A DNA stretch of 64,000 nt from Herbinix sp. (GTDB lineage Bacteria; Bacillota; Clostridia; Lachnospirales; Lachnospiraceae): positions 94,729 to 158,728 of the forward strand of contig JAQZBN010000003.1 in assembly GCA_029238935.1 (NCBI GenBank), in the 5' to 3' direction. Both the position numbers and the translations under genes were made by a program. Positions 1 through 9,633 of the stretch are shown one piece after another. A model generated the notes under the pieces. That model ran no database searches. It saw only the letters and a list, made by a program, of their open reading frames with translations, and was not told the DNA's origin. How positions within the stretch are numbered: position 1 is the first letter of the stretch; every line of letters starts with the position of its first letter.

Positions 1-840
1 TATGCGTTACGGCAAAAATTAAAAGCCATCCCCGGAATCTACTCCTTTTTCAAAGCAGTCACCAGTCAAATCGTACCGGAACGGAAGCAAAAATTAAATA
101 TGAATAGCTTAAAAGTCGGCCCCAGCCAATATCCTGAGATTTATGATATGACAAAGGATTGTGCCAGAATCTTAGGGATTGGTATTCCCACTGTCTTTAT
201 CGAGCATGACTTAAGTGTGATGAACGCTTATGCCCTTGCCTGGGAAGATAGTGAACCAGTGGTTATATTAACCTCCTCCCTGGTGGAGCGTTGTACACCG
301 ATGGAACTAAAAGCTATTATCGGTCATGAATGTGGTCATATTCATAATAATCATGGTATTTATAATGTAGCTTCTGAAATTTTAATCAGTAATACCTTAG
401 GTAGGATTTCTTTCCCTCAACAGGTTGCAATGCTACTCTCCTCCTCCATCACTTTTGCCCTGCAAGCATGGTCCAGAGCTGCCGAGGTGACCTGTGACCG
501 CGCAGGTATTATATGCTGCGGAGATTCTGCTCCCACCATTCGTGTTCATGGAAAATTGGCTTCCGGTGCAATGATAAATGGAGTAAGTATCAATATTGAT
601 GAATTAACGAATCAATATGAAACCTTCCGCAATACTCCGGTTCGTTTGATGGAACTCTACAGTACCCATCCGGTTTCTGTTCGAAGGATTTTGGCTGCGA
701 AAGAATTTATACATAGCGAAGTATATTATGACTGGCATCCGGAACAAAAACAGCCAGGCCAAAATTTATACAGCAAACAAGAATTGGATTCCAGATGTGA
801 CAAATTCGTAAGTGTATTAAAAAGTGAAAAAAAAGATTAG
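1..840 (+). CDS. M48-family zinc metallopeptidase, 5' end cut off by the window edge
   Basis: HExxH motif in IIGHECGHIHNNH. Frame 1 is open from base 1 (YALRQKLKAIPGIYSFFKAVTSQIVPERKQKLNMNSLK...), so the listed start at 100 is probably internal. Confidence 0.85.
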   Translation, partial: YALRQKLKAIPGIYSFFKAVTSQIVPERKQKLNMNSLKVGPSQYPEIYDMTKDCARILGIGIPTVFIEHDLSVMNAYALAWEDSEPVVILTSSLVERCTPMELKAIIGHECGHIHNNHGIYNVASEILISNTLGRISFPQQVAMLLSSSITFALQAWSRAAEVTCDRAGIICCGDSAPTIRVHGKLASGAMINGVSINIDELTNQYETFRNTPVRLMELYSTHPVSVRRILAAKEFIHSEVYYDWHPEQKQPGQNLYSKQELDSRCDKFVSVLKSEKKD

Positions 841-850
841 GAGGGTTGAC

Positions 851-2629
851 ATGGATAAGCTTCAAGATAGATTTGTCTTAGATTATGAGGATGTGGAACG
901 TGAAATTAATTTAATCCTTGATTATGTGAAGGAGCTTCGCAATGACAGTTTTATCAAGCGTATTTTAAGCAAGGCTGACCGTGACGCAATCCTTCGATGG
1001 GAAAGCCTGATTAAAGAGAAGTTGGATGAGGAGTTCTCCGTAGTTGTCATCGGAGATTTTAAGAGAGGTAAATCCACCTTCATTAATTCCCTCTTAGGGA
1101 AAGACTTAGTTACCACCAATGTAACTCCGGAAACAGTAACCATCAATCGCATTTCGTTCGGAACAGAACCCAAAATGGAAGCAGTTCTGGAAAATGGTAA
1201 ACGCTTTCGTCTGGATAAAAATGAATTAAGCCGAGAAGAGTTAGAAAAGATCATAGCAGAATTGCCCGGTGCCATTGATTACATAGATATAAAAGATAAC
1301 AATGATATTCTTAAGGAAATTGCTATTGTAGATACTCCTGGAATAGGTGATATCTTGAAAGCTTACGATCAGAAAGTAATGAATTATCTGATCAAAGCCG
1401 ATGCTGTTATTTATCTTGTATCAGCATTATCTCCCATTTCAGAGACAGAGCAGATATTTTTAAATACTGCTGTCTTACCCCACAGCTTTTCCCGTATCTT
1501 TGTTGTAATAAATATGGTGGATTGTATCGATGAGGTATCAGATATCGCCCGGATTAAAAATGCAATCAATGACAAAGTGAAAGCAATTACTAGGCAGGCT
1601 AATGTGTTTACCATCAGTGGCCTTGATGAGTTCTGCCGCAAGACGGATCAAAAGAGACCAAATCCTGCGCTGGTAGACTTCCTAGAAGCAAATTACGAGG
1701 AATTTGAAACAGCCATCCAATCTGATATTGTCATACAGAAGATGGTAATCAAGTCCGAACGGGTTATTCAAACAGTCAAGCAAATGGTTGTTGATATCGA
1801 AGGACGTATTAAGTTGATCAGCAATATGCTATCAAACAGCAAAGAAGAGTTAGATCAATTAGAAACCAAATATGAACAGGAAAACATTCAGGTAACGACG
1901 ATAATCAAACACAGCAGCGAAGCACTCCATGAGGAAATCAAACGTTATTCGATTGAAGCAAAGGATTGGATGAGCCTCTTCTTAGATCGCTTAAAGCAAG
2001 AATTGGAGAGCATTGGTCAGAGCCAAACCACAGAAACACTACAAAAACACCTTCAATTTTATCTATCCGATCATGTGAAAGAAGCGATCCTGCTCTGTGT
2101 GAAAGCCCACCGAGACAAAATCGAACAAAAAATCAATGAAATTGCCCGGGACTATTCGAAGAGTTTGGCAGACATAGTTGTATCCATCAATAAGTTTGAC
2201 ATGAACTTTTTATTATCCGATATTAGCTGGACCGGAGTAGATTCTGCTACTTTTGTCTTAAATGAAGGTCTAACGATGATGGGAATGCAGTCTTTTGGTG
2301 TCATAGGAATGGCGATTGCCGGTTATCTTCGCCAAAATCGTATGAGCAAAAAACAACAAGATTTATTACAACCAATTTTAACCAACTTTAACAAAGTAAC
2401 ACAGGATGTATTCATGGCGATTGATAAAACCTACGAAGAAATCGAAAAGAATGCTCTGAAGATATTAGAACAGGCTTATCGCGGACAATTGGAGAAATCC
2501 TTGAACGCTGTTAAGCAAGCACAAGACGTATCAAAAACAGAAAACATCAAATCCGAAGAAGTGAAAGAACAAATAGCGAATGCTATGGAAATTATTTTCT
2601 CTATACATAAATCCCTGGAGAAGTTTTAA
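851..2629 (+). CDS. Dynamin-like GTPase
   Basis: P-loop GDFKRGKSTFINSLLG, DTPGIGD (G3), NMVD (G4-like), long helical C-terminus. ATG at 851 is preceded by aggaggg, a better start than 824. Confidence 0.85.
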   Translation: MDKLQDRFVLDYEDVEREINLILDYVKELRNDSFIKRILSKADRDAILRWESLIKEKLDEEFSVVVIGDFKRGKSTFINSLLGKDLVTTNVTPETVTINRISFGTEPKMEAVLENGKRFRLDKNELSREELEKIIAELPGAIDYIDIKDNNDILKEIAIVDTPGIGDILKAYDQKVMNYLIKADAVIYLVSALSPISETEQIFLNTAVLPHSFSRIFVVINMVDCIDEVSDIARIKNAINDKVKAITRQANVFTISGLDEFCRKTDQKRPNPALVDFLEANYEEFETAIQSDIVIQKMVIKSERVIQTVKQMVVDIEGRIKLISNMLSNSKEELDQLETKYEQENIQVTTIIKHSSEALHEEIKRYSIEAKDWMSLFLDRLKQELESIGQSQTTETLQKHLQFYLSDHVKEAILLCVKAHRDKIEQKINEIARDYSKSLADIVVSINKFDMNFLLSDISWTGVDSATFVLNEGLTMMGMQSFGVIGMAIAGYLRQNRMSKKQQDLLQPILTNFNKVTQDVFMAIDKTYEEIEKNALKILEQAYRGQLEKSLNAVKQAQDVSKTENIKSEEVKEQIANAMEIIFSIHKSLEKF

Positions 2630-2633
2630 ATAA

Positions 2634-2673
2634 GAGGTCAAAAGTCAGTTCTTATGACTTTTGGCCTCCTTTT
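2634..2673. terminator. Hairpin terminator between convergent genes
   Basis: gaggtcaaaagtca-gttctta-tgacttttggcctc followed by a T-run. Confidence 0.75.
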
Positions 2674-3944
2674 TCGTCTGTTCGAATAAAAAAATAACCA
2701 TTCTTTCCGTTCATTTTAGCACCATATACCGCTTGATCTGCTAAGTCCAGAGCAGCTTCTAAATTATCTTTTTCAAAATCAATTTCTTTAATTCCTACAC
2801 TGATTGTAACTTTAACATCCCCTGTTAAGGTGATTCGATCATTAATTTCATCAATGACAGCTTCCACGATGTGAATCACCGTTGCCTGATCTATTCGCTT
2901 AAGCATGATAATAAATTCATCTCCGCCAAATCTGCCCAGACATCCTCCATATTCTTCTACATGCTTTCGAATGATAGAAACGATCTTCATTAAAAGCTTA
3001 TCACCCTTCATATGACCATATTCATCATTATAATTTTTAAAATTATCAACATCAACAAATAATATGTACAACTTTTCCTTTTTCTTCTTGCATAGCTTCC
3101 ATTCTGATGTAAAAATCTCAAATATTTTTCTTCTGCTATAAGCCGAGGTTAAATCATCATAGTCAGATAAATATGCTTTCTCCTTGGCAATTTCTTTTAC
3201 TTCCATATATCTTGATAAGGTATACATTAAGATTAAGATAATTGCCATCGATAATACATTCCGTAATAAAAGTGTAAAGGAATCCCGATTAATGGATGCT
3301 AAATAATACTTTTGATTAATATCCACACATAAATAACCAATCTGATCCCCTTCTATGCTTATGACCGGAGTAAAGCCAGTTATAAATTTACCAAATCGAT
3401 CTTCTACCAATAAAAACGAAGGTGAGGTATGCTCAAATATCGCTTGATAATCTTCATTCAATACATTATAACGGTCTTTTTCCGTTATTCCAATTCCTTT
3501 CACTGCCTTTGAATAAGTATCGAGTTCTTGGGCGGAAGTAAGAAGATATGCTACTTTCAGAGGAGTCCCAACCTTTTCTTTATAGATTTTATCTTCTCCC
3601 TGTTCTACCTGATAGATCACTTTCTCACTCTTTAGCTTAGTGATTAAATAAATGGATGCAATTTCATCATACTGCATCAGTTCTTTCGTATGTTCTTGAA
3701 ATATAGCATAGAAATCATCGTTTTGTAGAGATGTTAAATCCAATGCAAGTAATCTTTCCTTATCTTTCGCGTCCAATTTTATCCCCTGTTCGATACTTAT
3801 GGCAATTAGCAATGCCTTTTCACCAAGTATCTGTAACGCATCATCTACTCTCCTATGATAGGAATAAAAATTTAGAAAACCCATGATAAGAATGTAGCAA
3901 AGAACTCCTATATTAACGAATAATCTTTTGTTCTTTTTGATCAA
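2652..3944 (-). CDS. Membrane diguanylate cyclase (GGDEF) with extracytoplasmic sensor region
   Basis: Intact GRFGGDEF motif, N-terminal TM helix, second TM before the GGDEF domain. Confidence 0.92.
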   Translation of the reverse strand: MIKKNKRLFVNIGVLCYILIMGFLNFYSYHRRVDDALQILGEKALLIAISIEQGIKLDAKDKERLLALDLTSLQNDDFYAIFQEHTKELMQYDEIASIYLITKLKSEKVIYQVEQGEDKIYKEKVGTPLKVAYLLTSAQELDTYSKAVKGIGITEKDRYNVLNEDYQAIFEHTSPSFLLVEDRFGKFITGFTPVISIEGDQIGYLCVDINQKYYLASINRDSFTLLLRNVLSMAIILILMYTLSRYMEVKEIAKEKAYLSDYDDLTSAYSRRKIFEIFTSEWKLCKKKKEKLYILFVDVDNFKNYNDEYGHMKGDKLLMKIVSIIRKHVEEYGGCLGRFGGDEFIIMLKRIDQATVIHIVEAVIDEINDRITLTGDVKVTISVGIKEIDFEKDNLEAALDLADQAVYGAKMNGKNGYFFIRTDEKGGQKS

Positions 3945-4168
3945 TGTCTTCGTAACGCAGCCTCCATCGTTTATTTCTCGTTGTTTTCGTTCCGGTCGCT
4001 TCTTTTGTATATTTTCCCCACTTTAATGAGCTAAATTACTAAACTTGAATATATACGAAAAGTAGACCCGTGTCAATATATATCATTTATAACATTTAAA
4101 AATGCAATGAAAACTAATCGAATGGTGTAGTTAAATGATTTTTCTTTAAAGCAATTATCATAATTTGT

Positions 4169-4197
4169 AACTCTTTGACGTTTCTACTCATATGATA
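4169..4197 (+). promoter_or_regulatory. Putative SigK-type promoter upstream of coat-like gene 1
   Basis: AACT-N16-CATATGATA against recalled SigK consensus MACM-N16-CATANNNTA (one -35 mismatch); 66 nt before the ATG at 4263. Confidence 0.5.
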
Positions 4198-4262
4198 TCA
4201 TAGGTAACCTGATATACAATATATCGATGGTTTCCATAATTAATTCTTTAGGAGGTATCTAT

Positions 4263-4643
4263 ATGGGAAATTTCAACAATAATTGTAATTGCAATAATAA
4301 TAATAATAATAATAATAGCCTATTACACGAATTACATCGCCATCTTGGAGAAACAGTAACAATCTTTACAACAAGCGGTGGTGCATCTGGCTGTGGCTTT
4401 ACAGGTGTTTTACTTATGGTTAATCCTTGTTTTATTCGGTTAATGGTTCGCCAGGGAACTGCACCAGCGAATCCTCTCAGTGAATCGATTTGCGGCGATA
4501 TGTACCAAGGTGGCATGCAAGATTATCGTTCTAATGGAATGTCCGGTGGTATGCCAGAATATCATCCTCCGATCTATACTGTTGGTTCCGTTTGCGATAT
4601 CCCAGTAGAAAAAATTGCATCCTTCTGCCATAATGCGGTTTAA
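4263..4643 (+). CDS. Small spore-coat-like protein (paralogue 1) with poly-Asn N-terminus
   Basis: RBS aggaggt before ATG 4263; core GETVTIFTTSGGASGCGFTG...NPLSESICGD...GSVCDIPVEKIASFCHNAV shared with the next gene. Confidence 0.75.
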   Translation: MGNFNNNCNCNNNNNNNNSLLHELHRHLGETVTIFTTSGGASGCGFTGVLLMVNPCFIRLMVRQGTAPANPLSESICGDMYQGGMQDYRSNGMSGGMPEYHPPIYTVGSVCDIPVEKIASFCHNAV

Positions 4644-4725
4644 TAAAATACAAACAAAGGAGAAAGCACCCAATAAGAGGCTTGACGAATTTAGGAATAA
4701 GTTACTTCATATTGTAGAATAAAGT

Positions 4726-4754
4726 CACATTTGATAAGGGAAGCTCATAAGATA
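4726..4754 (+). promoter_or_regulatory. Putative SigK-type promoter upstream of coat-like gene 2
   Basis: CACA-N16-CATAAGATA, full match to recalled consensus MACM-N16-CATANNNTA; 68 nt before the ATG at 4822. Confidence 0.6.
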
Positions 4755-4821
4755 TATCAGGATATCTTTTCCCTTAATGTGATACAGGATGGATATTAAA
4801 GAAGATATAGGAGGATATAAC

Positions 4822-5229
4822 ATGTCGAACTGTAATGGAAATAATGGAAATGGTATTAGCGGAGGAAACAGCTTCGTAAGACATATCAGCGAGTTTGTCG
4901 GTGAGACAGTAACTATTTTTACAACAAGTGGTGGTGCTTCCGGTTGCGGATTTACCGGCACCATTCTTGATGTTAATTGCAATTTTGTTCGATTAGTAAC
5001 TCATAGAGGTATTGCTCCAAGCAATCCCCTAAGTGAATCTATTTGCGGTGACTGCGGATATGGCCCTCGCGGTGTTGGCGGCGACAGAAATGGTATGGGA
5101 GATAATGGTGTAGGACTCGGACCAAAGGGTGGCTGTGGACCACAGAGACCTTATCCAACCCCTACCGTAGGCTCTGTATGCGATATACCAATTGATAGAA
5201 TTGCAGCATTCTGCCACAATGCAGTATAA
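4822..5229 (+). CDS. Small spore-coat-like protein (paralogue 2), Gly-rich insert
   Basis: RBS ggagg before ATG 4822; same conserved core and identical C-terminus AFCHNAV/SFCHNAV as paralogue 1. Confidence 0.75.
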   Translation: MSNCNGNNGNGISGGNSFVRHISEFVGETVTIFTTSGGASGCGFTGTILDVNCNFVRLVTHRGIAPSNPLSESICGDCGYGPRGVGGDRNGMGDNGVGLGPKGGCGPQRPYPTPTVGSVCDIPIDRIAAFCHNAV

Positions 5230-5262
5230 TGCCTGTGAGACCTTGATCATAGTATAGATAAT

Positions 5263-5294
5263 AAAAAGAGCTGTTGACGTCAACAGCTCTTTTT
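5263..5294. terminator. Bidirectional terminator, perfect palindrome
   Basis: aaaaagagctgttgacgtcaacagctcttttt between convergent genes. Confidence 0.9.
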
Positions 5295-5307
5295 ATATCA
5301 ATAACTA

Positions 5308-5568
5308 CTAGACTTCTTCTTCCATCACTTGTTTGTACACCTTAGTTAAATGATTATAATATTCCTCATCAATCTTCTTAATTGCACAGCCGTCAAGTAC
5401 CAAGACATAATCCCCTGTATTTGGTGCATCAAGTAAATGAATATCAACAATACTCTCGTATCCCATAATCATTACCTTCGCCCGATTTACCTTAGATTGT
5501 TCTAAGCTCTGACACTCCTTTGTATCCTGTATAATTTCCAATATATGAGCTGGTATAGCAAGGCACAT
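5308..5568 (-). CDS. hypC: HypC/HupF-family hydrogenase maturation chaperone
   Basis: N-terminal MCLAIPA signature, about 86 aa. Confidence 0.88.
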   Translation of the reverse strand: MCLAIPAHILEIIQDTKECQSLEQSKVNRAKVMIMGYESIVDIHLLDAPNTGDYVLVLDGCAIKKIDEEYYNHLTKVYKQVMEEEV

Positions 5569-5630
5569 TTTAATGGCACCTCCTAGATTATATATACAAT
5601 AACGATTATGATATTATATGAGTAGTCTCA

Positions 5631-6098
5631 TCAAATGAGACTTTCCTTATCTCTGGCAGCAATTCTATGAACAATTTTCTTATATAGTTCACTTGAAATT
5701 AAGGATTTCTTGTATTCTATTTCATCGCATAAGCCATAACCAAAGCGTAAATGATGTTCTTCAATTCCATAGATATACCCATTAATTTTAGGATAATAGA
5801 CATTTAATAAATAACAAAGATGAAAACTATGATGACTAAATCCTCTAGAACTAGTTTGAAATTCCACTAAGGGAATCTCCGTGATCATACCCGGCTCAAT
5901 TCCATAGCAGGATGAATCGAGTACAAGAACTAAATCGTTCTTTTTCACGGATGCAATTCCAAACCCAAGTTCTTTCTCCCCATAGATGACATCTATCCCG
6001 ATCCTTGTTAACTTTTCTTCTAGTTCCTTTGCTATCGTTATTCCTATTCCATCATCCATCATCAACATATTTCCCATGGCAATCAGTTTTACACTCAT
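5631..6098 (-). CDS. Hydrogenase maturation protease (HyaD/HupD/HycI family)
   Basis: MGNMLMMDDGIGITIAKEL motif; adjacent to hypC. Confidence 0.8.
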   Translation of the reverse strand: MSVKLIAMGNMLMMDDGIGITIAKELEEKLTRIGIDVIYGEKELGFGIASVKKNDLVLVLDSSCYGIEPGMITEIPLVEFQTSSRGFSHHSFHLCYLLNVYYPKINGYIYGIEEHHLRFGYGLCDEIEYKKSLISSELYKKIVHRIAARDKESLI

Positions 6099-6365
6099 AC
6101 GGCAACCTCAACTATTTTATTCTCATTTTTAACCTATCCCACATACTTGATCTGTCGTAGTGGCATCCTCTGAAATATACACACTATTATTATCATTTAT
6201 ATCGCTAAAAATGGTAGATTATACTTAATTGGGTGAGAAAATGTTATTTTTATATGAATACTGTCCTTTCGCTTATATCTGGTCGGTAATTGGTGATAAA
6301 ATCACAGTTCCTAACTTTTTCTTATGATATTCTTTACTCCTAGCAAATAAAGAAAGGAATAACCT

Positions 6366-6950
6366 ATGAAAAACCATAAGCTTTTATTTACTTTTACTAT
6401 CTTCTATTTTTTGATGGGACTGATTAATATTCATTTTGCTTTATTGGGTATTGTCTGTATGACTCTTCCGATCATATTACTATTCAAAAACAGAAAGAAA
6501 ACCTGGTGCCAAAATTACTGTCCCAGAGCCAGCCTCTATAAAACTGTAGGAAAATACAATAGGCACTCCTGTAAGACCCCAATTTTTTTTATAAAGGGAA
6601 ATATGAAATGGATTATCTTACTTTATTTTGTGATAAGCTTAACCTTTATCTCCATATCTACCTTAAGAGTCGCCTTAGGTAGTAAACCACCTATGGAATT
6701 TCTTCGATATTTTATATTGCTTCCTTTACCGTTTCATTTTCCACAGGCGTTTGATATTACATTCGCATCTTCCTGGCTTACCCATCTGTCTTATCGATTT
6801 TACTCCATGATGATGACAACCACTACACTAGGACTTATAATGGCATTGTTGTATAAACCAAGAACCTGGTGCACGGTATGCCCAATTAATACAATGTCTG
6901 ATGTATATCTGAAAACCTGTAGACATGAAACAAATAAAATTCGGAACTAA
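6366..6950 (+). CDS. Membrane 4Fe-4S-type protein with CxxxC-type Cys clusters (NapH-like)
   Basis: TWCQNYCPRAS and TWCTVCPINTMSD motifs plus several TM helices. Confidence 0.55.
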   Translation: MKNHKLLFTFTIFYFLMGLINIHFALLGIVCMTLPIILLFKNRKKTWCQNYCPRASLYKTVGKYNRHSCKTPIFFIKGNMKWIILLYFVISLTFISISTLRVALGSKPPMEFLRYFILLPLPFHFPQAFDITFASSWLTHLSYRFYSMMMTTTTLGLIMALLYKPRTWCTVCPINTMSDVYLKTCRHETNKIRN

Positions 6951-6992
6951 AAAATACATACGGCACCATGCTTGGTATCGTATGCATTTTCA

Positions 6993-7559
6993 CTACTTGA
7001 TATATGGATAAATAAAGCCTCCTAATATACCGGCTGCAATCATAATCAGAATAGGATTTGGTTTCCACTTTCGTAATATAAAGAGAGCGGCAGCAAATAT
7101 TCCAACTGCTAAAAAGTTTAGGTCCGTGATTTTACCCGAAATTTTACCTTCATTCCATAGTGCTAGGATAACTAAGGATATACCAGCCGAAGCAATTAAT
7201 GCAACAACCGCTGGTCTGAGTCCATTTAAGATTCCCTGAGCTGTTGATAATCCTCTGTATTTATAATAAATAACTGCTAAGCTCAATACGATGATGCAAG
7301 AAGGAAGTACACACCCAAAGGTCGCTATTACTGCTCCTAGAATTCCACCCATTCGTATCCCAACAAAGGAGGAAGCATTAATTGCAATGGGACCCGGTGT
7401 CATTTGAGATATTGTGATAACATCAGCAAATTCAGTAAGGGTAAGCCAATGGTTTTTATCAACAACTTGGCTTTGAATGATTGGCAATGCAGCATATCCC
7501 CCTCCGATACTGAATAATCCAATTTGAAAAAAGCTCCAAAATAATTGTAAGTAAATCAC
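6993..7559 (-). CDS. Chromate transporter, half-size subunit
   Basis: FSIGGGYAALP and QMTPGPIAINASSFVG motifs of the CHR family. Confidence 0.88.
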   Translation of the reverse strand: MIYLQLFWSFFQIGLFSIGGGYAALPIIQSQVVDKNHWLTLTEFADVITISQMTPGPIAINASSFVGIRMGGILGAVIATFGCVLPSCIIVLSLAVIYYKYRGLSTAQGILNGLRPAVVALIASAGISLVILALWNEGKISGKITDLNFLAVGIFAAALFILRKWKPNPILIMIAAGILGGFIYPYIK

Positions 7560-8131
7560 TTATTTACACCACCTTTGCGATGATTTGAGACGTACATCGA
7601 TATGGCTCCGATTATTCCACAAATTAATATAATAAAAATAATATTAATATCAAAAAAATAAGTAGCAGAAAAAGCACCTAACATTACTAGCATTGGTAGC
7701 ACCTTTTTCGCTTTCACAAATGGAATTGCCATCGTGATCACTACGTCAACGATGACTGCAGCAACTCCTGCTTGCATTCCCCGAAGAACATTTTGAACTA
7801 CAACACTATCACGAAATGCTGTGTAAGCTATGGATATCACCGATAAAATAAGGAGAGGCGGAAGAACTGTACCAAGAATTGTTACCAGGGATCCTAATAT
7901 CCCGGCCAAACGATAACCAATTAGTATGGAAGCATTCACAGCGATTGCCCCTGGGGAACATTGTGCGATTGCGATCAGATCCAACATTTCCTTTTCCTCA
8001 ATCCAGTGATATTGATCCACAAATTTTTTTCTCATTAAGGGTACGATTACGTATCCTCCCCCAAAAGTAAAAGCACTAAGAAAAAAAGTGGACGAAAATA
8101 ATTTTAGATAAAACTTTAAATCTTTCTTCAT
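7556..8131 (-). CDS. Chromate transporter, half-size subunit
   Basis: FTFGGGYVIVPLM and QCSPGAIAVNASILIG motifs; 4-bp overlap with partner. Confidence 0.88.
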   Translation of the reverse strand: MKKDLKFYLKLFSSTFFLSAFTFGGGYVIVPLMRKKFVDQYHWIEEKEMLDLIAIAQCSPGAIAVNASILIGYRLAGILGSLVTILGTVLPPLLILSVISIAYTAFRDSVVVQNVLRGMQAGVAAVIVDVVITMAIPFVKAKKVLPMLVMLGAFSATYFFDINIIFIILICGIIGAISMYVSNHRKGGVNK

Positions 8132-8261
8132 CCTGACATCCTCCGACTATTTTACCCTGTATGAATACTGTTTTAGCGATATCTTTCTTTAATGTCTACC
8201 AATTTCATGTAATTTATTATACAATAAAATTATATTATTTCAACGAATGAAAGGAAAATAA

Positions 8262-8690
8262 ATGAAAAAAATAACTTACCTTTATATAATTGCTATTCTA
8301 TTCGTCAGTCTCGTGACCGGATGTTCTTCCGGAAATAATAAAACAGAAGAACCAACAGATGAGAATTCCTCTTCTGTTTATGAAAAGATTACAGCAGAAG
8401 AAGCCAAAGAAATAATTGACTCCGACAAGGATTTCATTATTCTTGATGTGCGAACAGAGGAGGAATACAACTCCGGGCATATTGAAGGTGCTATTCTTAT
8501 TCCCGATACTCAAATCCTTGATAAGGCTGAGGAGTTATTACAGGATAAGGATCTTACTCTTTTAATCTATTGCCGAAGCGGCCGTAGAAGTGCTTTGTCT
8601 GCAGAAAATCTGAAGGATTTAGGGTATACCAACATCTATGATTTTGGAGGAATTACTGATTGGCCTTATGATATTGTAACTGATGATTGA
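8262..8690 (+). CDS. Rhodanese-domain lipoprotein
   Basis: Lipobox VTGCSS; LDVRTEEEYNSGHIEGA; active-site loop YCRSGRRS. Confidence 0.9.
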   Translation: MKKITYLYIIAILFVSLVTGCSSGNNKTEEPTDENSSSVYEKITAEEAKEIIDSDKDFIILDVRTEEEYNSGHIEGAILIPDTQILDKAEELLQDKDLTLLIYCRSGRRSALSAENLKDLGYTNIYDFGGITDWPYDIVTDD

Positions 8691-8728
8691 TCAAATCAAA
8701 ATAGTTTCTAACTGCATCATTATAAAGC

Positions 8729-8770
8729 CAAGGTCATCCCATGGACTACTCCGAATAAGGGATGACCTGG
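8729..8770. terminator. Hairpin downstream of rhodanese gene
   Basis: aggtcatccc ... gggatgacct. Confidence 0.6.
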
Positions 8771-8830
8771 TTATATAACAAGCTCGATGGTATCTTATTG
8801 TAATTATCTATTTCTCTATTCAAATATATC

Positions 8831-8958
8831 ATCACTTCTATATTTCATCACTTCTATATTTCATCATTTCTATATTTCTTCATTTCTATATTTCTTCATT
8901 TCTATATTTCTTCATTTCGCCATTTCTATTTTTCTTTATTTCTCATTTCTATATGTCG
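8831..8958. repeat. T-rich minisatellite, 16-bp period, about 8 units
   Basis: atcacttctatatttc (x2), atcatttctatatttc, ttcatttctatatttc (x2), then degenerate units. Confidence 0.9.
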
Positions 8959-9254
8959 TTTATAATTTACCCATAACCGTGGACACATTATTTAGTGGAA
9001 ACCTGTCTTTCCGACATCCTTACTAAATAGATGCTTAATAATGGACACTGTGCATTCCTCGTTTCCCTATTATTTTATTTCTTCATTTATTAACTATATC
9101 TCTCCATTTTCATATCGAATAGGTTATCATTAATACTCTTTATACAATCACAAAAATAATTCCAAATTTTTTTCTAATATCTCTTGACATTAGATTCATA
9201 ATACTGTATATACTGTATATATACAGTATTACTTATATACATGGAGGTGAAGGA

Positions 9255-9632
9255 TTGGATATTATCATCAGTAATTCAAGCGGAAAGCCAATTTATGAAC
9301 AAATAACCTCCCAAATAAAAAATCTAATTTTGATCGGAGAATTAAAGGCCGGTGATTCACTACCATCCATGCGCCTCTTAGCAAAAGAGCTACGGATCAG
9401 TGTCATCACAACCAAACGGGCTTATGAAGATTTAGAGCGAGATGGCTTTATCGAATCCGTTGCAGGTAAAGGAAGCTTTGTCTCCTTAAGACAAGAAGAT
9501 TTTATTCGGGAAGAACACTTAAAAATTACGGAAGAATATCTACAGAAAGCAATCGATGCAGCAAGAATATCCGGTATCAGTCTAGAAGAAATGATTGAAT
9601 TAATAACACTACTTTATCAGGGGGATGATTAA
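9255..9632 (+). CDS. GntR-family regulator (YhcF/YtrA-like)
   Basis: PIYEQITSQIKNLILIGELKAGDSLPSMRLLAKELRIS; operon with ABC transporter. Confidence 0.9.
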   Translation: MDIIISNSSGKPIYEQITSQIKNLILIGELKAGDSLPSMRLLAKELRISVITTKRAYEDLERDGFIESVAGKGSFVSLRQEDFIREEHLKITEEYLQKAIDAARISGISLEEMIELITLLYQGDD

Positions 9633-9633
9633 T

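Noticed and set aside
922-1275. 117-aa minus-strand ORF inside the dynamin-like gene
   Set aside because: Antisense shadow ORF of a well-supported coding gene; the same applies to most ORFs of 60-150 aa opposite long genes (e.g. 28294-28737, 41547-41852, 42891-43199).
4292-4317. AAT trinucleotide run as a phase-variation switch
   Set aside because: Unit length is a multiple of 3, so slippage only changes Asn number and cannot shift the frame.
8831-8958. CRISPR array
   Set aside because: Repeats are contiguous 16-mers with no unique spacers and no cas genes; the same holds for 61060-61395.
8787-9026. 79-aa plus-strand ORF (YFITSIFHHFYISSFLYFF...)
   Set aside because: Arises from translating the 16-bp minisatellite; no convincing RBS or family.
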